Of a DNA stretch of 64,000 nucleotides, positions 13,035-25,133 are shown piece after piece; position 1 is the stretch's first letter; each line of letters opens with the position of its first letter. Both the position numbers and the translations under genes were made by a program. The stretch is from NCBI GenBank assembly GCA_963556195.1, contig CAUVYP010000590.1:151001-215000 (forward strand), in the 5' to 3' direction. The DNA is from Sepiola atlantica. Lineage: Eukaryota > Mollusca > Cephalopoda > Sepiida > Sepiolidae. Below the pieces are notes generated by a model. It saw nothing but the letters and a program-made list of their open reading frames with translations. It ran no database searches and had not been told where the DNA came from.

Positions 13035-13973
13035 AAACGCGCTTAATTTTGTTGATGTTTTGCGTATTCAGTTTGTATCGACATATCTCCGGTAGTACAA
13101 GAGCTGCACTTCTGAAACTTGGTACTTCAGTAGAAAATGCCTCTCCGCGATGGTCTGCCAAGTTTCGTGGCACAATTCGAATAATTCTAAAAGTTATAAA
13201 CAAAAGCGCTATCAACTTTTAAACGCGCTCAATTTTGTTGATGTTTTGCGTATTCAGTTTGTATCGACATATCTCCGGTAGTACAAGAGCTGCACTTCTG
13301 AAACTTGGTACTTCAGTAGGAAATGTGTCTCCGCGACTGTCTGCAAAGTTTCGTGGCACAATTCGAATAAATGTGCAAGTTATAAACAAAAGCGATATCA
13401 ACTTTTAAACGCGCTAAATTTTGTTGATGTTTTGCGTATTCAGTTTGTATCGACATATCTCCGGTAGTACAAGAGCTGCACTTCTGAAACTTGGTACTTC
13501 AGTAGAAAATGTGTCTCCGCGACTGTCTGCAAAGTTTCGTTTCACAATTCAAATAAATGTGCAAGTTATAAACAAAAGCGATATCAACTTTAAAACGCGC
13601 TAAATTTTGTTGGGGTTTTGCGTATTCAGTTTGTATCGACACATCTCCGGTAGTACAAGAGCTGCACTTCTGAAACTTGGTACTTCAGTAGAAAATGCCT
13701 CTCCGCGACGGTCTGCAAAGTTTCGTGGCACAATTCGAATAAATGTGCAAGTTATAAACAAAAGCGCTATCAACTTTAAAACGCACTAAATTTTGTAGAT
13801 GTTTTGCGTATTCAGTTTGTATCGACATATCTCCGGTAGTACAAGAGCTGCACTTCTGAAACTTGGTACTTCAGTAGAAAATGTGTCTCCGCGACTGTCT
13901 GCAAAGTTTCGTGGCACAATTCGAATAAATGTGGAAGTTATAAACAAAAGCGATATCAACTTTAAAACGCGCT

Positions 13974-14903
13974 AAATTTTGTTGATGTTTTGCGTATTCA
14001 GTTTGTATCGACATATCTCCGGTAGTACAAGAGCTGCACTTCTGAAACTTGGTACTTCAGAAGAAAATGTGTCTCCGCGGCTGTCTACAAAGTTTCGTTT
14101 CACAATTCGAATAAATGTGCAAGTTATAAACAAAAGCGATATCAACTTTTAAACGCACTAAATTTTGTTGATGTTTTGCGTATTCAGTTTGTATCGACAT
14201 ATCTCCGGTAGTACAAGAGCTGCACTTCTGAAACTTAACACTTCAGTAGAAAATGTGTCTCCGCGACTGTCTGCAAAGTTTCGTGGCACAATTCGAATAA
14301 ATGTGCAAGTTTTAAACAAAAGCGATATCAACTTTTAAACGCGCTTAATTTTGTTGATGTTTTGCGTATTCAGTTTGTAATGACATATCTCCGGCAATAC
14401 AAGAGCTGCACTTCTGAAACTTGGTACTTCAGTAGAAAATGTGTCTTCGCGACTGTCTGCAAAGTTTCGTGGCACAATTCGAATAAATGTGGAAGTTATA
14501 AACAAAAGCGATATCAACTTTAAAACGCGCTAAATTTTGTTGATGTTTTGCGTATTCAGTTTGTATCGACATATCTCCGGTAGTACAAGAGCTGCACTTC
14601 TGAAACTTGGTACTTCAGTAGAAAATGTGTCTCCGCGACTGTCTACAAAGTTTCGTTTCACAATTCGAATAAATGTGCAAGTTATAAACAAAAGCAATAT
14701 CAACTTTTAAACGCGCTAAATTTTGTTGATGTTTTGCGTATTCAGTTTGTATCGACATATCTCCGGTAGTACAAGAGCTGCACTTCTGAAACTTAATACT
14801 TCAGTGGAAAATTCGTCTCCGCGACTGTCTGCAAAGTTTCGTGGCACAATTCGAATAAATGTGCAAGTTTTAAACAAAAGCGATATCAACTTTTAAACGC
14901 GCT
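13974..14903. repeat. 5-monomer HOR (930 bp), copy 1
   Basis: Monomers start at 13974, 14160, 14346, 14532 and 14718. Diagnostic variants are AGAAGAAAATG with GGCTG, CTTAACAC (CTTAATAC in copy 2), TTTGTAATGACATATC with GGCAATAC, GCAATATC, and GTGGAAAATTCGTC. From the second monomer on they recur 930 bp later. Outside the first (junction) monomer I found only two differences, near 14239 and 14333. Confidence 0.93.
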
Positions 14904-15089
14904 TAATTTTGTTGATGTTTTGCGTATTCAGTTTGTATCGACATATCTCCGGCAGTACAAGAGCTGCACTTCTGAAACTTGGTACTTCAGTAGAAAATGT
15001 GTCTCCGCGACTGTCTACAAAGTTTCTTTTCACAATACGAATAAATGTGCAAGTTATAAACAAAAGCGATATCAACTTTTAAACGCACT
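14904..15089. repeat. Hybrid monomer with a narrow crossover interval
   Basis: The left part has GGCAGTAC, CTGTCTAC and the rare TTTCTTTTCACAATACG of monomer 15834-16019. The right part has TGCAAG and TTTTAAACGCACT of monomer 13974-14159. The switch is confined to monomer positions 134-144, within CGAATAAAT. This is the best-resolved breakpoint in the window. Confidence 0.92.
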
Positions 15090-15833
15090 AAATTTTGTTG
15101 ATGTTTTGCGTATTCAGTTTGTATCGACATATCTCCGGTAGTACAAGAGCTGCACTTCTGAAACTTAATACTTCAGTAGAAAATGTGTCTCCGCGACTGT
15201 CTGCAAAGTTTCGTGGCACAATTCGAATAAATGTGCAAGTTTTAAACAAAAGCGATATCAACATTTAAACGCGCTTAATTTTGTTGATGTTTTGCGTATT
15301 CAGTTTGTAATGACATATCTCCGGCAATACAAGAGCTGCACTTCTGAAACTTGGTACTTCAGTAGAAAATGTGTCTTCGCGACTGTCTGCAAAGTTTCGT
15401 GGCACAATTCGAATAAATGTGGAAGTTATAAACAAAAGCGATATCAACTTTAAAACGCGCTAAATTTTGTTGATGTTTTGCGTATTCAGTTTGTATCGAC
15501 ATATCTCCGGTAGTACAAGAGCTGCACTTCTGAAACTTGGTACTTCAGTAGAAAATGTGTCTCCGCGACTGTCTACAAAGTTTCGTTTCACAATTCGAAT
15601 AAATGTGCAAGTTATAAACAAAAGCAATATCAACTTTTAAACGCGCTAAATTTTGTTGATGTTTTGCGTATTCAGTTTGTATCGACATATCTCCGGTAGT
15701 ACAAGAGCTGCACTTCTGAAACTTAATACTTCAGTGGAAAATTCGTCTCCGCGACTGTCTGCAAAGTTTCGTGGCACAATTCGAATAAATGTGCAAGTTT
15801 TAAACAAAAGCGATATCAACTTTTAAACGCGCT
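14904..15833. repeat. 5-monomer HOR (930 bp), copy 2
   Basis: This is a tandem copy of 13974-14903 that starts with a hybrid monomer. The two visible differences in the remaining monomers imply about 99.8% identity, which makes it one of the youngest duplications in the window. Confidence 0.93.
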
Positions 15834-16577
15834 TAATTTTGTTGATGTTTTGCGTATTCAGTTTGTATCGACATATCTCCGGCAGTACAAGAGCTGCACT
15901 TCTGAAACTTGGTACTTCAGTAGAAAATGTGTCTCCGCGACTGTCTACAAAGTTTCTTTTCACAATACGAATAAATTTGGAAGTTATAAACAAAAGCGAT
16001 ATCAACTTTAAAACGCACTAAATTTTGTAGATGTTTTGCGTATTCAGTTTGTATCGACATATCTCGTGTAGTACAAGAGCTGCACTTCTGAAACTTGGTA
16101 CTTCAGTAGAAAATGTGTCTCCGCGACTGTCTACAAAGTTTCGTTTCACAATTCGAATAAATGTGGAAGTTATAAACAAATACGATATCAACTTTAAAAC
16201 GCACTAAATTTTGTAGATGTTTTGCGTATTCAGTTTGTATCGACACATCTCCGGTAGTACAAGAGCTGCACTTCTGAAACTTGGTACTTCAGTAGAAAAT
16301 GTGTCTCCGCGACTGTCTACAAAGTTTCGTTTCACAATACGAATAAATTTGGAAGTTATAAACAAAAGCGCTATCAACTTTAAAACGCACTAAATTTTGT
16401 AGATGTTTTGCGTATTCAGTTTGTATCGACATATCTCCGGTAGTACAAGAGCTGCACTTCTGAAACTTGGTACTTCAGTAGGAAATGTGTCTCCGCGACT
16501 GTCTGCAAAGTTTCGTGGCACAATTCGAATAAATGTGCAAGTTATAAACAAAAGCGATATCAACTTTTAAACGCGCT
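15834..16577. repeat. Four-monomer cassette K, copy 1
   Basis: The order is: monomer with TTTCTTTTC and TTGGAAG; monomer with AAATACGATATC; monomer with ACACATC, AATACG and TTGGAAG; monomer with CAGTAGGAAATG and TGGC. The same order recurs at 21786-22529, 24390-25133 and 26622-27365. This first copy differs in detail, for example CTCGTGTAG near 16064. Confidence 0.87.
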
Positions 16578-17507
16578 AAATTTTGTTGATGTTTTGCGTA
16601 TTCAGTTTGTATCGACATATCTCCGGCAGTACGAGAGCTGCACTTCTGAAACTTGGCACTTCAGTAGAAAATGTGTCTCCGCGACTGTCTGCAAAGTTTC
16701 GTGGCACAATTCGAATAAATGTGGAAGTTATAAACAAAAGCGATATCAACTTTAAAACGCGCTAAATTTTGTTGATGTTTTGCGTATTCAGTTTGTATCG
16801 ACATATCTCCGGTAGTACAAGAGCTGCACTTCTGAAACTTGGTACTTCAGTAGAAAATGTGTCTCCGCGGCTCTCTACAAAGTTTCGTTTCACAATTCGA
16901 ATAAATGTGCAAGTTATAAACAAAAGCGATATCAACTTTTAAACGCGCTAAATTTTGTTGATGTTTTGCGTATTCAGTTTGTATCGACATATCTCCGGTA
17001 GTACAAGAGCTGGACTTCTGAAACTTGGTACTTCAGTAGAAAATGTGTCTCCGCGACTGTCTGCAAAGTTTCGTTTCACAATTCGAATAAATGTGCAAGT
17101 TATAAACAAAAGCGATATCAACTTTAAAACGCACTAAATTTTGTTGGGGTTTTGCGTATTCAGTTTGTATCGACACATCTCCGGTAGTACAAGAGCTGCA
17201 CTTCTGAAACTTGGTACTTCAGTAGAAAATGCCTCTCCGCGACGGTCTGCAAAGTTTCGTGGCACAATTCGAATAAATGTGGAAGTTATAAACAAAAGCG
17301 CTATCAACTTTAAAACGCACTAAATTTTGTAGATGTTTTGCGTATTCAGTTTGTATCGACATATCTCCGGTAGTACAAGAGCTGCACTTCTGAAACTTGG
17401 TACTTCAGTAGGAAATGTGTCTCCGCGACTGTCTGCAAAGTTTCGTGGCACAATTCGAATAAATGTGCAAGTTATAAACAAAAGCGATATCAACTTTTAA
17501 ACGCGCT
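16392..17507. repeat. Six-monomer block, copy 1 (shift 3720 bp)
   Basis: The block recurs at 20112-21227, 20 monomers downstream. Shared markers are GGCAGTAC with CTTGGCAC, then GGCTCTCTAC, TGGAC, GTTGGGG/GACGG, and CAGTAGGAAATG. Copies differ by several bases (ACGAGAG against ACAAGAG; AAACTTGG against AACCTTGG). Confidence 0.8.
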
Positions 17508-17772
17508 CAATTTTGTAGATGTTTTGCGTATTCAGTTTGTATCGACATATCTCCGGTACTACAAGAGCTGCACTTCTGAAACTTGGTACTTCAGTAGAAA
17601 ATGTGTCTCCGCGACTGTCTGCAAAGTTTCGTTTCACAATTCGAATAAATGTGCAAGTTATAAACAAAAGCGATATCAACTTTAAAACGCGCTAAATTTT
17701 GTTGGGGTTTTGCGTATTCAGTTTGTATCGACACATCTCCGGTAGTACAAGAGCTGCACTTCTGAAACTTGG

Positions 17773-17777
17773 TACTC
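17773..17777. other. 1-bp deletion
   Basis: GGTACTCAG replaces GGTACTTCAG. The register shifts by -1. Confidence 0.9.
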
Positions 17778-18064
17778 AGTAGAAAATGCCTCTCCGCGAC
17801 GGTCTGCAAAGTTTCGTGGCACAATTCGAATAAATGTGGAAGTTATAAACAAAAGCGCTATCAACTTTAAAACGCACTAAATTTTGTAGATGTTTTGCGT
17901 ATTCAGTTTGTATCGACATATCTCCGGTAGTACAAGAGCTGCACTTCTGAAACTTGGTACTTCAGTAGAAAATGTGTCTCCGCGACTGTCTGCAAAGTTT
18001 CGTGGCACAATTCGAATAAATGTGGAAGTTATAAACAAAAGCGATATCAACTTTAAAACGCGCT

Positions 18065-18808
18065 AAATTTTTTTGATGTTTTGCGTATTCAGTTTGTATC
18101 GACATATCTCCGGTAGTACAAGAGCTGCACTTCTGAAACTTGGTACTTCAGTAGAAAATGTGTCTCCGCGGCTGTCTACAAAGTTTCGTTTCACAATTCG
18201 AATAAATGTGCAAGTTATAAACAAAAGCGATATCAACTTTTAAACGCGCTAAATTTTGTTGATGTTTTGCGTATTCAGTTTGTATCGACATATCTCCGGT
18301 AGTACAAGAGCTGCACTTCTGAAACTTGGTACTTCAGTAGAAAATGTGTCTCCGCGACTGTCTACAAAGTTTCGTTTCACAATACGACTAAATTTGGAAG
18401 TTATAAACAAAAGCGATATCAACTTTAAAACGCACTAAATTTTGTAGATGTTTTGCGTATTAAGTTTGTATCGACATATCTCCGGTAGTACAAGAGCTGC
18501 ACTTCTGAAACTTGGTACTTCAGTAGAGAATGTGTCTCCGCGACTGTCTGCAAAGTTTCGTTTCACAATTCGAATAAATGTGCAAGTTATAAACAAAAGC
18601 GATATCAACTTTAAAACGCGCTAAATTTTGTTGGGGTTTTGCGTATTCAGTTTGTATCGACATATCTCCGGTAGTACAAGAGCTGAACTTCTGAACCTTG
18701 GTACTTCAGTAGAAAATGCCTCCCCGCGATGGTCTGCAAAGTTTCGTGGCACAATTCGAATAAATGTGGAAGTTATAAACAAAAGCGATATCAACTTTAA
18801 AACACGCT
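18065..18808. repeat. Four-monomer block related to 33132-33876
   Basis: The order is a GGCTGTCTAC monomer, an AATACGACTAAATTTGG monomer, a TTTC/TGCAAG monomer, and a monomer with TGAAC, CTGAACCTTGG, GCCTCCCCGCGATGG and AACACGCT. The same order and rare variants return 15 kb away inside the central HOR domain. Confidence 0.8.
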
Positions 18809-19726
18809 AAAATTTGTTGATGTTTTGCGTATTCAGTTTGTATCGACATATCTCCGGCAGTACAAGAGCTGCACTTCTGAAACTTGGTACTTCAGTAGAA
18901 AATGCCTCTCCGCGATGGTCTGCCAAGTTTCGTGGCACAATTCGAATAATTCTAAAAGTTATAAACAAAAGCGATATCAACTTTTAAACGCGCTCAATTT
19001 TGTAGATGTTTTGCGTATTCAGTTTGTATCGACATATCTCCGGTAGTACAAGAGCTGAACTTCTGAAACTTCGTACTTCAGTAGAAGATGTGTCTCCGCG
19101 ACTGTCTACAAAGTTTCGTTTCACAATTCAAATAAATGTGCAAGTTATAAACAAAAGCGATATCAACTTTAAAACGCGCTAAATTTTGTTGGGGTTTTGC
19201 GTATTCAGTTTGTATCGACATATCTCCGGTAGTACAAGAGCTGAACTTCTGAAACTTCGTACTTCAGTAGAAAATGTGTCTCCGCGACTGTCTGCAAAGT
19301 TTCGTTTCACAATTCGAATAAATGTGCAAGTTATAAACAAAAGCGATATCAACTTTAAAACGCGCTAAATTTTGTTGGGGTTTTGCGTATTCAGTTTGTA
19401 TCGACACATCTCCGGTAGTACAATAGCTGCACTTCTGAAACTTGGTACTTCAGTAGAAAATTCCTCTCCGCGACGGTCTGCAAAGTTTCGTGGCACAATT
19501 CGAATAAATGTGGAAGTTATAAACAAAAGCGCTATCAACTTTAAAACGCACTAAATTTTGTAGATGTTTTGCGTATTCAGTTTGTATCGACATATCTCCG
19601 GTAGTACAAGAGCTGCACTTCTGAAACTTGGTACTTCAGTAGAAAATGTGTCTCCGCGACTGTCTGCAAAGTTTTGTGGCACAATTCGAATAAATGTGGA
19701 AGTTATAAACAAAAGCGATATCCACC

Positions 19727-19737
19727 TTAAAAACGCG
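19727..19737. other. 1-bp insertion
   Basis: ATCCACCTTAAAAACGCGC replaces ATCAACTTTAAAACGCGC, a local cluster of changes including +1 bp. It restores part of the register lost earlier. Confidence 0.88.
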
Positions 19738-20111
19738 CTAAATTTTGTTGATGTTTTGCGTATTCAGTTTGTATCGACATATCTCCGGTAGTACAAGAGC
19801 TGCACTTCTGAAACTTGGTACTTCAGTAGAAAATGTGTCTCCGCGGCTGTCTACAAAGTTTCGGTTCACAATTCGAATAAATGTGCAAGTTATAAACAAA
19901 AGCGATATCAACTTTTAAACGCGCTAAATTTTGTTGATGTTTTGCGTATTCAGTTTGTATCGACATATCTCCGGTAGTACAAGAGCTGCACTTCTGAAAC
20001 TTGGTACGTCAGTAGAAAATGTGTCTCCGCGACTGTCTGCAAAGTTTCGTGGCACAATTCGAATAAATGTGCAAGTTTTAAACAAAAGCGATATCAACTT
20101 TTAAACGCGCT

Positions 20112-21227
20112 TAATTTTGTTGATGTTTTGCGTATTCAGTTTGTATCGACATATCTCCGGTAGTACAAGAGCTGCACTTCTGAAACTTGGTACTTCAGTA
20201 GAAAATGTGTCTCCGCGACTGTCTGCAAAGTTTCGTGGCACAATTCAAATAAATGTGCAAGTTATAAACAAAAGCGATATCAACTTTTAAACGCGCTAAA
20301 TTTTGTTGATGTTTTGCGTATTCAGTTTGTATCGACATATCTCCGGCAGTACAAGAGCTGCACTTCTGAACCTTGGCACTTCAGTAGAAAATGTGTCTCC
20401 GCGACTGTCTGCAAAGTTTCGTGGCACAATTCGAATAAATGTGGAAGTTATAAACAAAAGCGATATCAACTTTAAAACGCGCTAAATTTTGTTGATGTTT
20501 TGCGTATTCAGTTTGTATCGACATATCTCCGGTAGTACAAGAGCTGCACTTCTGAAACTTGGTACTTCAGTAGAAAATGTGTCTCCGCGGCTCTCTACAA
20601 AGTTTCGTTTCACAATTCGAATAAATGTGCAAGTTATAAACAAAAGCGATATCAACTTTTAAACGCGCTAAATTTTGTAGATGTTTTGCGTATTCAGTTT
20701 GTATCAACATATCTCCGGTAGTACAAGAGCTGGACTTCTGAAACTTGGTACTTCAGTAGAAAATGTGTCTCCGCGACTGTCTGCAAAGTTTCGTTTCACA
20801 ATTCGAATGAATGTGCAAGTTATAAACAAAAGCGATATCAACTTTAAAACGCGCTAAATTTTGTTGGGGTTTTGCGTATTCAGTTTGTATCGACACATCT
20901 CCGGTAGTACAAGAGCTGCACTTCTGAAACTTGGTACTTCAGTAGAAAATGCCTCTCCGCGACGGTCTGCAAAGTTTCGTGGCACAATTCGAATAAATGT
21001 GGAAGTTATAAACAAAAGCGCTATCAACTTTAAAACGCACTAAATTTTGTAGATGTTTTGCGTATTCAGTTTGTATCGACATATCTCCGGTAGTACAAGA
21101 GCTGCACTTCTGAAACTTGGTACTTCAGTAGGAAATGTGTCTCCGCGACTGTCTGCAAAGTTTCGTGGCACAATTCGAATAAATGTGGAAGTTTTAAACA
21201 AAAGCGATATACACTTTTAAACGCGCT
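20112..21227. repeat. Six-monomer block, copy 2
   Basis: This is the counterpart of 16392-17507. It has private variants GTATCAACATATC (about 20702) and GAATGAATG (about 20805). Confidence 0.8.
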
Positions 21228-21785
21228 TAATTTTGTTGATGTTTTGCGTATTCAGTTTGTATCGACATATCTCCGGCAGTACAAGAGCTGCACTTCTGAA
21301 ACTTGGTACTTCAGTAGAAAATGCCTCTCCGCGATGGGCTGCCAAGTTTCGTGGCACAATTCGAATAATTCTAAAAGTTATAAACAAAAGCGCTATCAAC
21401 TTTTAAACGCGCTCAATTTTGTAGATGTTTTGCGTATTCAGTTTGTATCGACATATCTCCGGTAGTACAAGAGCTGAACTTCTGAAACTTCGTACTTCAG
21501 TAGAAAATGTGTCTCCGCGACTGTCTGCAAAGTTTCGTTTCACAATTCGAATAAATGTGCAAGTTATAAACAAAAGCGATATCAACTTTAAAACGCGCTA
21601 AATTTTGTTGGGGTTTTGCGTATTCAGTTTGTATCGACACATCTCCGGTAGTACAATAGCTGCACTTCTGAAACTTGGTACTTCAGTAGAAAATTCCTCT
21701 CCGCGACGGTCTGCAAAGTTTCGTGGCACAATTCGAATAAATGTGGAAGTTATAAACAAAAGCGATATACACTTTTAAACGCGCT

Positions 21786-22529
21786 TGATTTTGTTGATGT
21801 TTTGCGTATTCAGTTTGTATCGACATATCTCCGGCAGTACAAGAGCTGCACTTCTGAAACTTGGTACTTCAGTAGAAAATGTGTCTCCGCGACTGTCTAC
21901 AAAGTTTCTTTTCACAATACGAATAAATTTGGAAGTTATAAACAAAAGCGATATCAACTTTAAAACGCACTAAATTTTGTAGATGTTTTGCGTATTCAGT
22001 TTGTATCGACATATCTCCGGTAGTACAAGAGCTGCACTTCTGAAACTTGGTACTTCAGTAGGAAATGTGTCTCCGCGACTGTCTACAAAGTTTCGTTTCA
22101 CAATTCGAATAAATGTGGAAGTTATAAACAAATACGATATCAACTTTAAAACGCACTAAATTTTGTAGATGTTTTGCGTATTCAGTTTGTATCGACACAT
22201 CTCCGGTAGTACAAGAGTTGCACTTCTGAAACTTGGTACTTCAGTAGAAAATGTGTCTCCGCGACTGTCTACAAAGTTTCGTTTCACAATACAAATAAAT
22301 TTGGAAGTCATAAACAAAAGCGATATCAACTTTAAAACGCACTAAATTTTGTAGATGTTTTGCGTATTCAGTTTGTATCGACATATCTCCGGTAGTACAA
22401 GAGCTGCACTTCTGAAACTTGGTACTTCAGTAGGAAATGTGTCTCCGCGACTGTCTGCAAAGTTTCGTGGCACAATTCGAATAAATGTGCAAGTTATAAA
22501 CAAAAGCGATATCAACTTTTAAACGCGCT
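21786..22529. repeat. Cassette K, copy 2
   Basis: This is the same four-monomer order as 15834-16577 and is nearly identical to 24390-25133. The rare AATACAAATAAA with GAAGTCATAAAC recurs near 22292, 24896 and 27128. It forms the truncated left edge of the central HOR family. Confidence 0.88.
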
Positions 22530-25133
22530 AAATTTTGTTGATGTTTTGCGTATTCAGTTTGTATCGACATATCTCCGGCAGTACAAGAGCTGCACTTCTG
22601 AAACTTGGTACTTCAGTAGAAAATGTGTCTCCGCGACTGTCTACAAAGTTTCGTTTCACAACACGAATAAATTTGGAAGTTATAAACAAAAGCGATATCA
22701 ACTTTAAAACGCACTAAATTTTGTAGATGTTTTGCGTATTCAGTTTGTATCGACATATCTCCGGTAGTACAAGAGCTGGACTTCTGAAACTTAGTACTTC
22801 AGTAGAAAATGTGTCTCCGCGACTGTCTGCAAAGTTTCGTCTCACAATTCGAATAAATGTGCAAGTTATAAACAAAAGCGATATCAACTTTTAAACGCGC
22901 TTAATTTTGTTGGGGTTTTGCGTATTCAGTTTGTATCGACACATCTCTGGTAGTACAAGAGCTGCACTTCTGAAACTTGGTACTTCAGTAGTAAATGCCT
23001 CTACGCGACGGTCTGCAAAGTTTCGTGGCACAATTCGAATAAATGTGGAAGTTATAAACAAAAGCGCTATCAACTTTAAAACGCACTAAATTTTGTAGAT
23101 GTTTTGCGTATTCAGTTTGTATCGACATATCTCCGGTAGTACAAGAGCTGCACTTCTGAAACTTGGTACTTCAGTAGAAAATGTGTCTCCGCGACTGTCT
23201 GCAAAGTTTCGTGGCACAATTCGAATAAATGTGCAAGTTATAAACAAAAGCGATATCAACTTTAAAACGCGCTAAATTTTGTTGATGTTTTGCGTATTCA
23301 GTTTGTATCGACATATCTCCGGTAGTACAAGAGCTGCACTTCTGAAACTTGGTACTTCAGTAGAAAATGTGTCTCCGCGGCTGTCTACAAAGTTTCGTTT
23401 CACAATTCGAATAAATGTGCAAGTTATAAACAAAAGCGATATCAACTTTTAAACGCGCTCAATTTTGTTGATGTTTTGCGTATTCAGTTTGTATCGACAT
23501 ATCTCCGGTAGTACAAGAGCTGGACTTCTGAAACTTGGTACTTCAGTAGAAAATGTGTCTCCGCGACTGTCTGCAAAGTTTCGTTTCACAATTCGAATGA
23601 ATGTGCAAGTTATAAACAAAAGCGATATCAACTTTAAAACGCGCTAAATTTTGTTAAGGTTTTGCGTATTCAGTTTGTATCGACACATCTCCGGTAGTAC
23701 AAGAGCTGCACTTCTGAAACTTGGTACTTCAGTAGAAAATGCCTCTCCGCGACGGTCTGCAAAGTTTCGTGGCACAATTCGAATAAATGTGGAAGTTATA
23801 AACAAAAGCGCTATCAACTTTAAAACGCACCAAATTTTGTAGATGTTTTGCGTATTCAGTTTGTATCGACATATCTCCGGTAGTACAAGAGCTGCACTTC
23901 TGAAACTTGGTACTTCAGTATGGAATGTGTCTCCGCGACTGTCTGCAAAGTTTCGTGGCACAATTCGAATAAATGTGGAAGTTATAAACAAAAGCGATAT
24001 CAACTTTAAAACGCGCTAAATTTTGTTGATGTTTTGCGTATTCAGTTTGTATCGACATATCTCCGGTAGTACAAGAGCTGCACTTCTGAAACTTGGTACT
24101 TCAGTAGAAAATGTGTCTCCGCGGCTCTCTACAAAGTTTCGTTTCACAATTCGAATAAATGTGCAAGTTATAAACAAAAGCGATATCAACTTTTAAACGC
24201 GCTAAATTTTGTTGATGTTTTGCGTATTCAGTTTGTATCGACATATCTCCGGTAGTACAAGAGCTGCACTTCTGAAACTTAATACTTCAGTCGAAAATTT
24301 CTCTCCGCGACGGTCTGCAAAGTTTCGTGGCACAATTCGAATAAATGTGGAAGTTATAAACAAAAGCGATATACACTTTTAAACGCGCTTGATTTTGTTG
24401 ATGTTTTGCGTATTCAGTTTGTATCGACATATCTCCGGCAGTACAAGAGCTGCACTTCTGAAACTTGGTACTTCAGTAGAAAATGTGTCTCCGCGACTGT
24501 CTACAAAGTTTCTTTTCACAATACGAATAAATTTGGAAGTTATAAACAAAAGCGATATCAACTTTAAAACGCACTAAATTTTGTAGATGTTTTGCGTATT
24601 CAGTTTGTATCGACATATCTCCGGTAGTACAAGAGCTGCACTTCTGAAACTTGGTACTTCAGTAGGAAATGTGTCTCCGCGACTGTCTACAAAGTTTCGT
24701 TTCACAATTCGAATAAATGTGGAAGTTATAAACAAATACGATATCAACTTTAAAACGCACTAAATTTTGTAGATGTTTTGCGTATTCAGTTTGTATCGAC
24801 ACATCTCCGGTAGTACAAGAGTTGCACTTCTGAAACTTGGTACTTCAGTAGAAAATGTGTCTCCGCGACTGTCTACAAAGTTTCGTTTCACAATACAAAT
24901 AAATTCGGAAGTCATAAACAAAAGCGATATCAACTTTAAAACGCACTAAATTTTGTAGATGTTTTGCGTATTCAGTTTGTATCGACATATCTCCGGTAGT
25001 ACAAGAGCTGCACTTCTGAAACTTGGTACTTCAGTAGGAAATGTGTCTCCGCGACTGTCTGCAAAGTTTCGTGGCACAATTCGAATAAATGTGCAAGTTA
25101 TAAACAAAAGCGATATCAACTTTTAAACGCGCT
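22530..25133. repeat. Central HOR, 14-monomer version (2604 bp)
   Basis: Each unit of this family opens with a monomer carrying GGCAGTAC and the rare CACAACACGAATAAATTTGG. In this version the following order is: TGGAC with GTCTCAC; GTTGGGG with CATCTCTGG and GTAAATGCCTCTACGCG; a TGGC/TGCAAG monomer; a GGCTG monomer; TGGAC with GAATGAATG; GTTAAGG; CAGTATGGAATG; GGCTCTC; CTTAATAC with CGAAAATTTC; then cassette K. It is the longest complete version with all these members. Confidence 0.92.

Larger units (their letters stand above)
11372..13973. repeat. Loosely ordered satellite between two HOR duplications
   Basis: Fourteen monomers use the same types as the flanks (GTTGGGG/GACGG, GGCTGTCTAC with AGAAGAAAATG, TGCAAGTTTTAAAC/GCTTAA, GATGG/TCTAAAAG). 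Parts resemble 8.8-11.4 kb, for example GGCAATAC with GTCTTCGCG at about 12534-12592. Copies are less regular, and two 1-bp deletions fall here. I see no gene or insertion. Confidence 0.85.
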
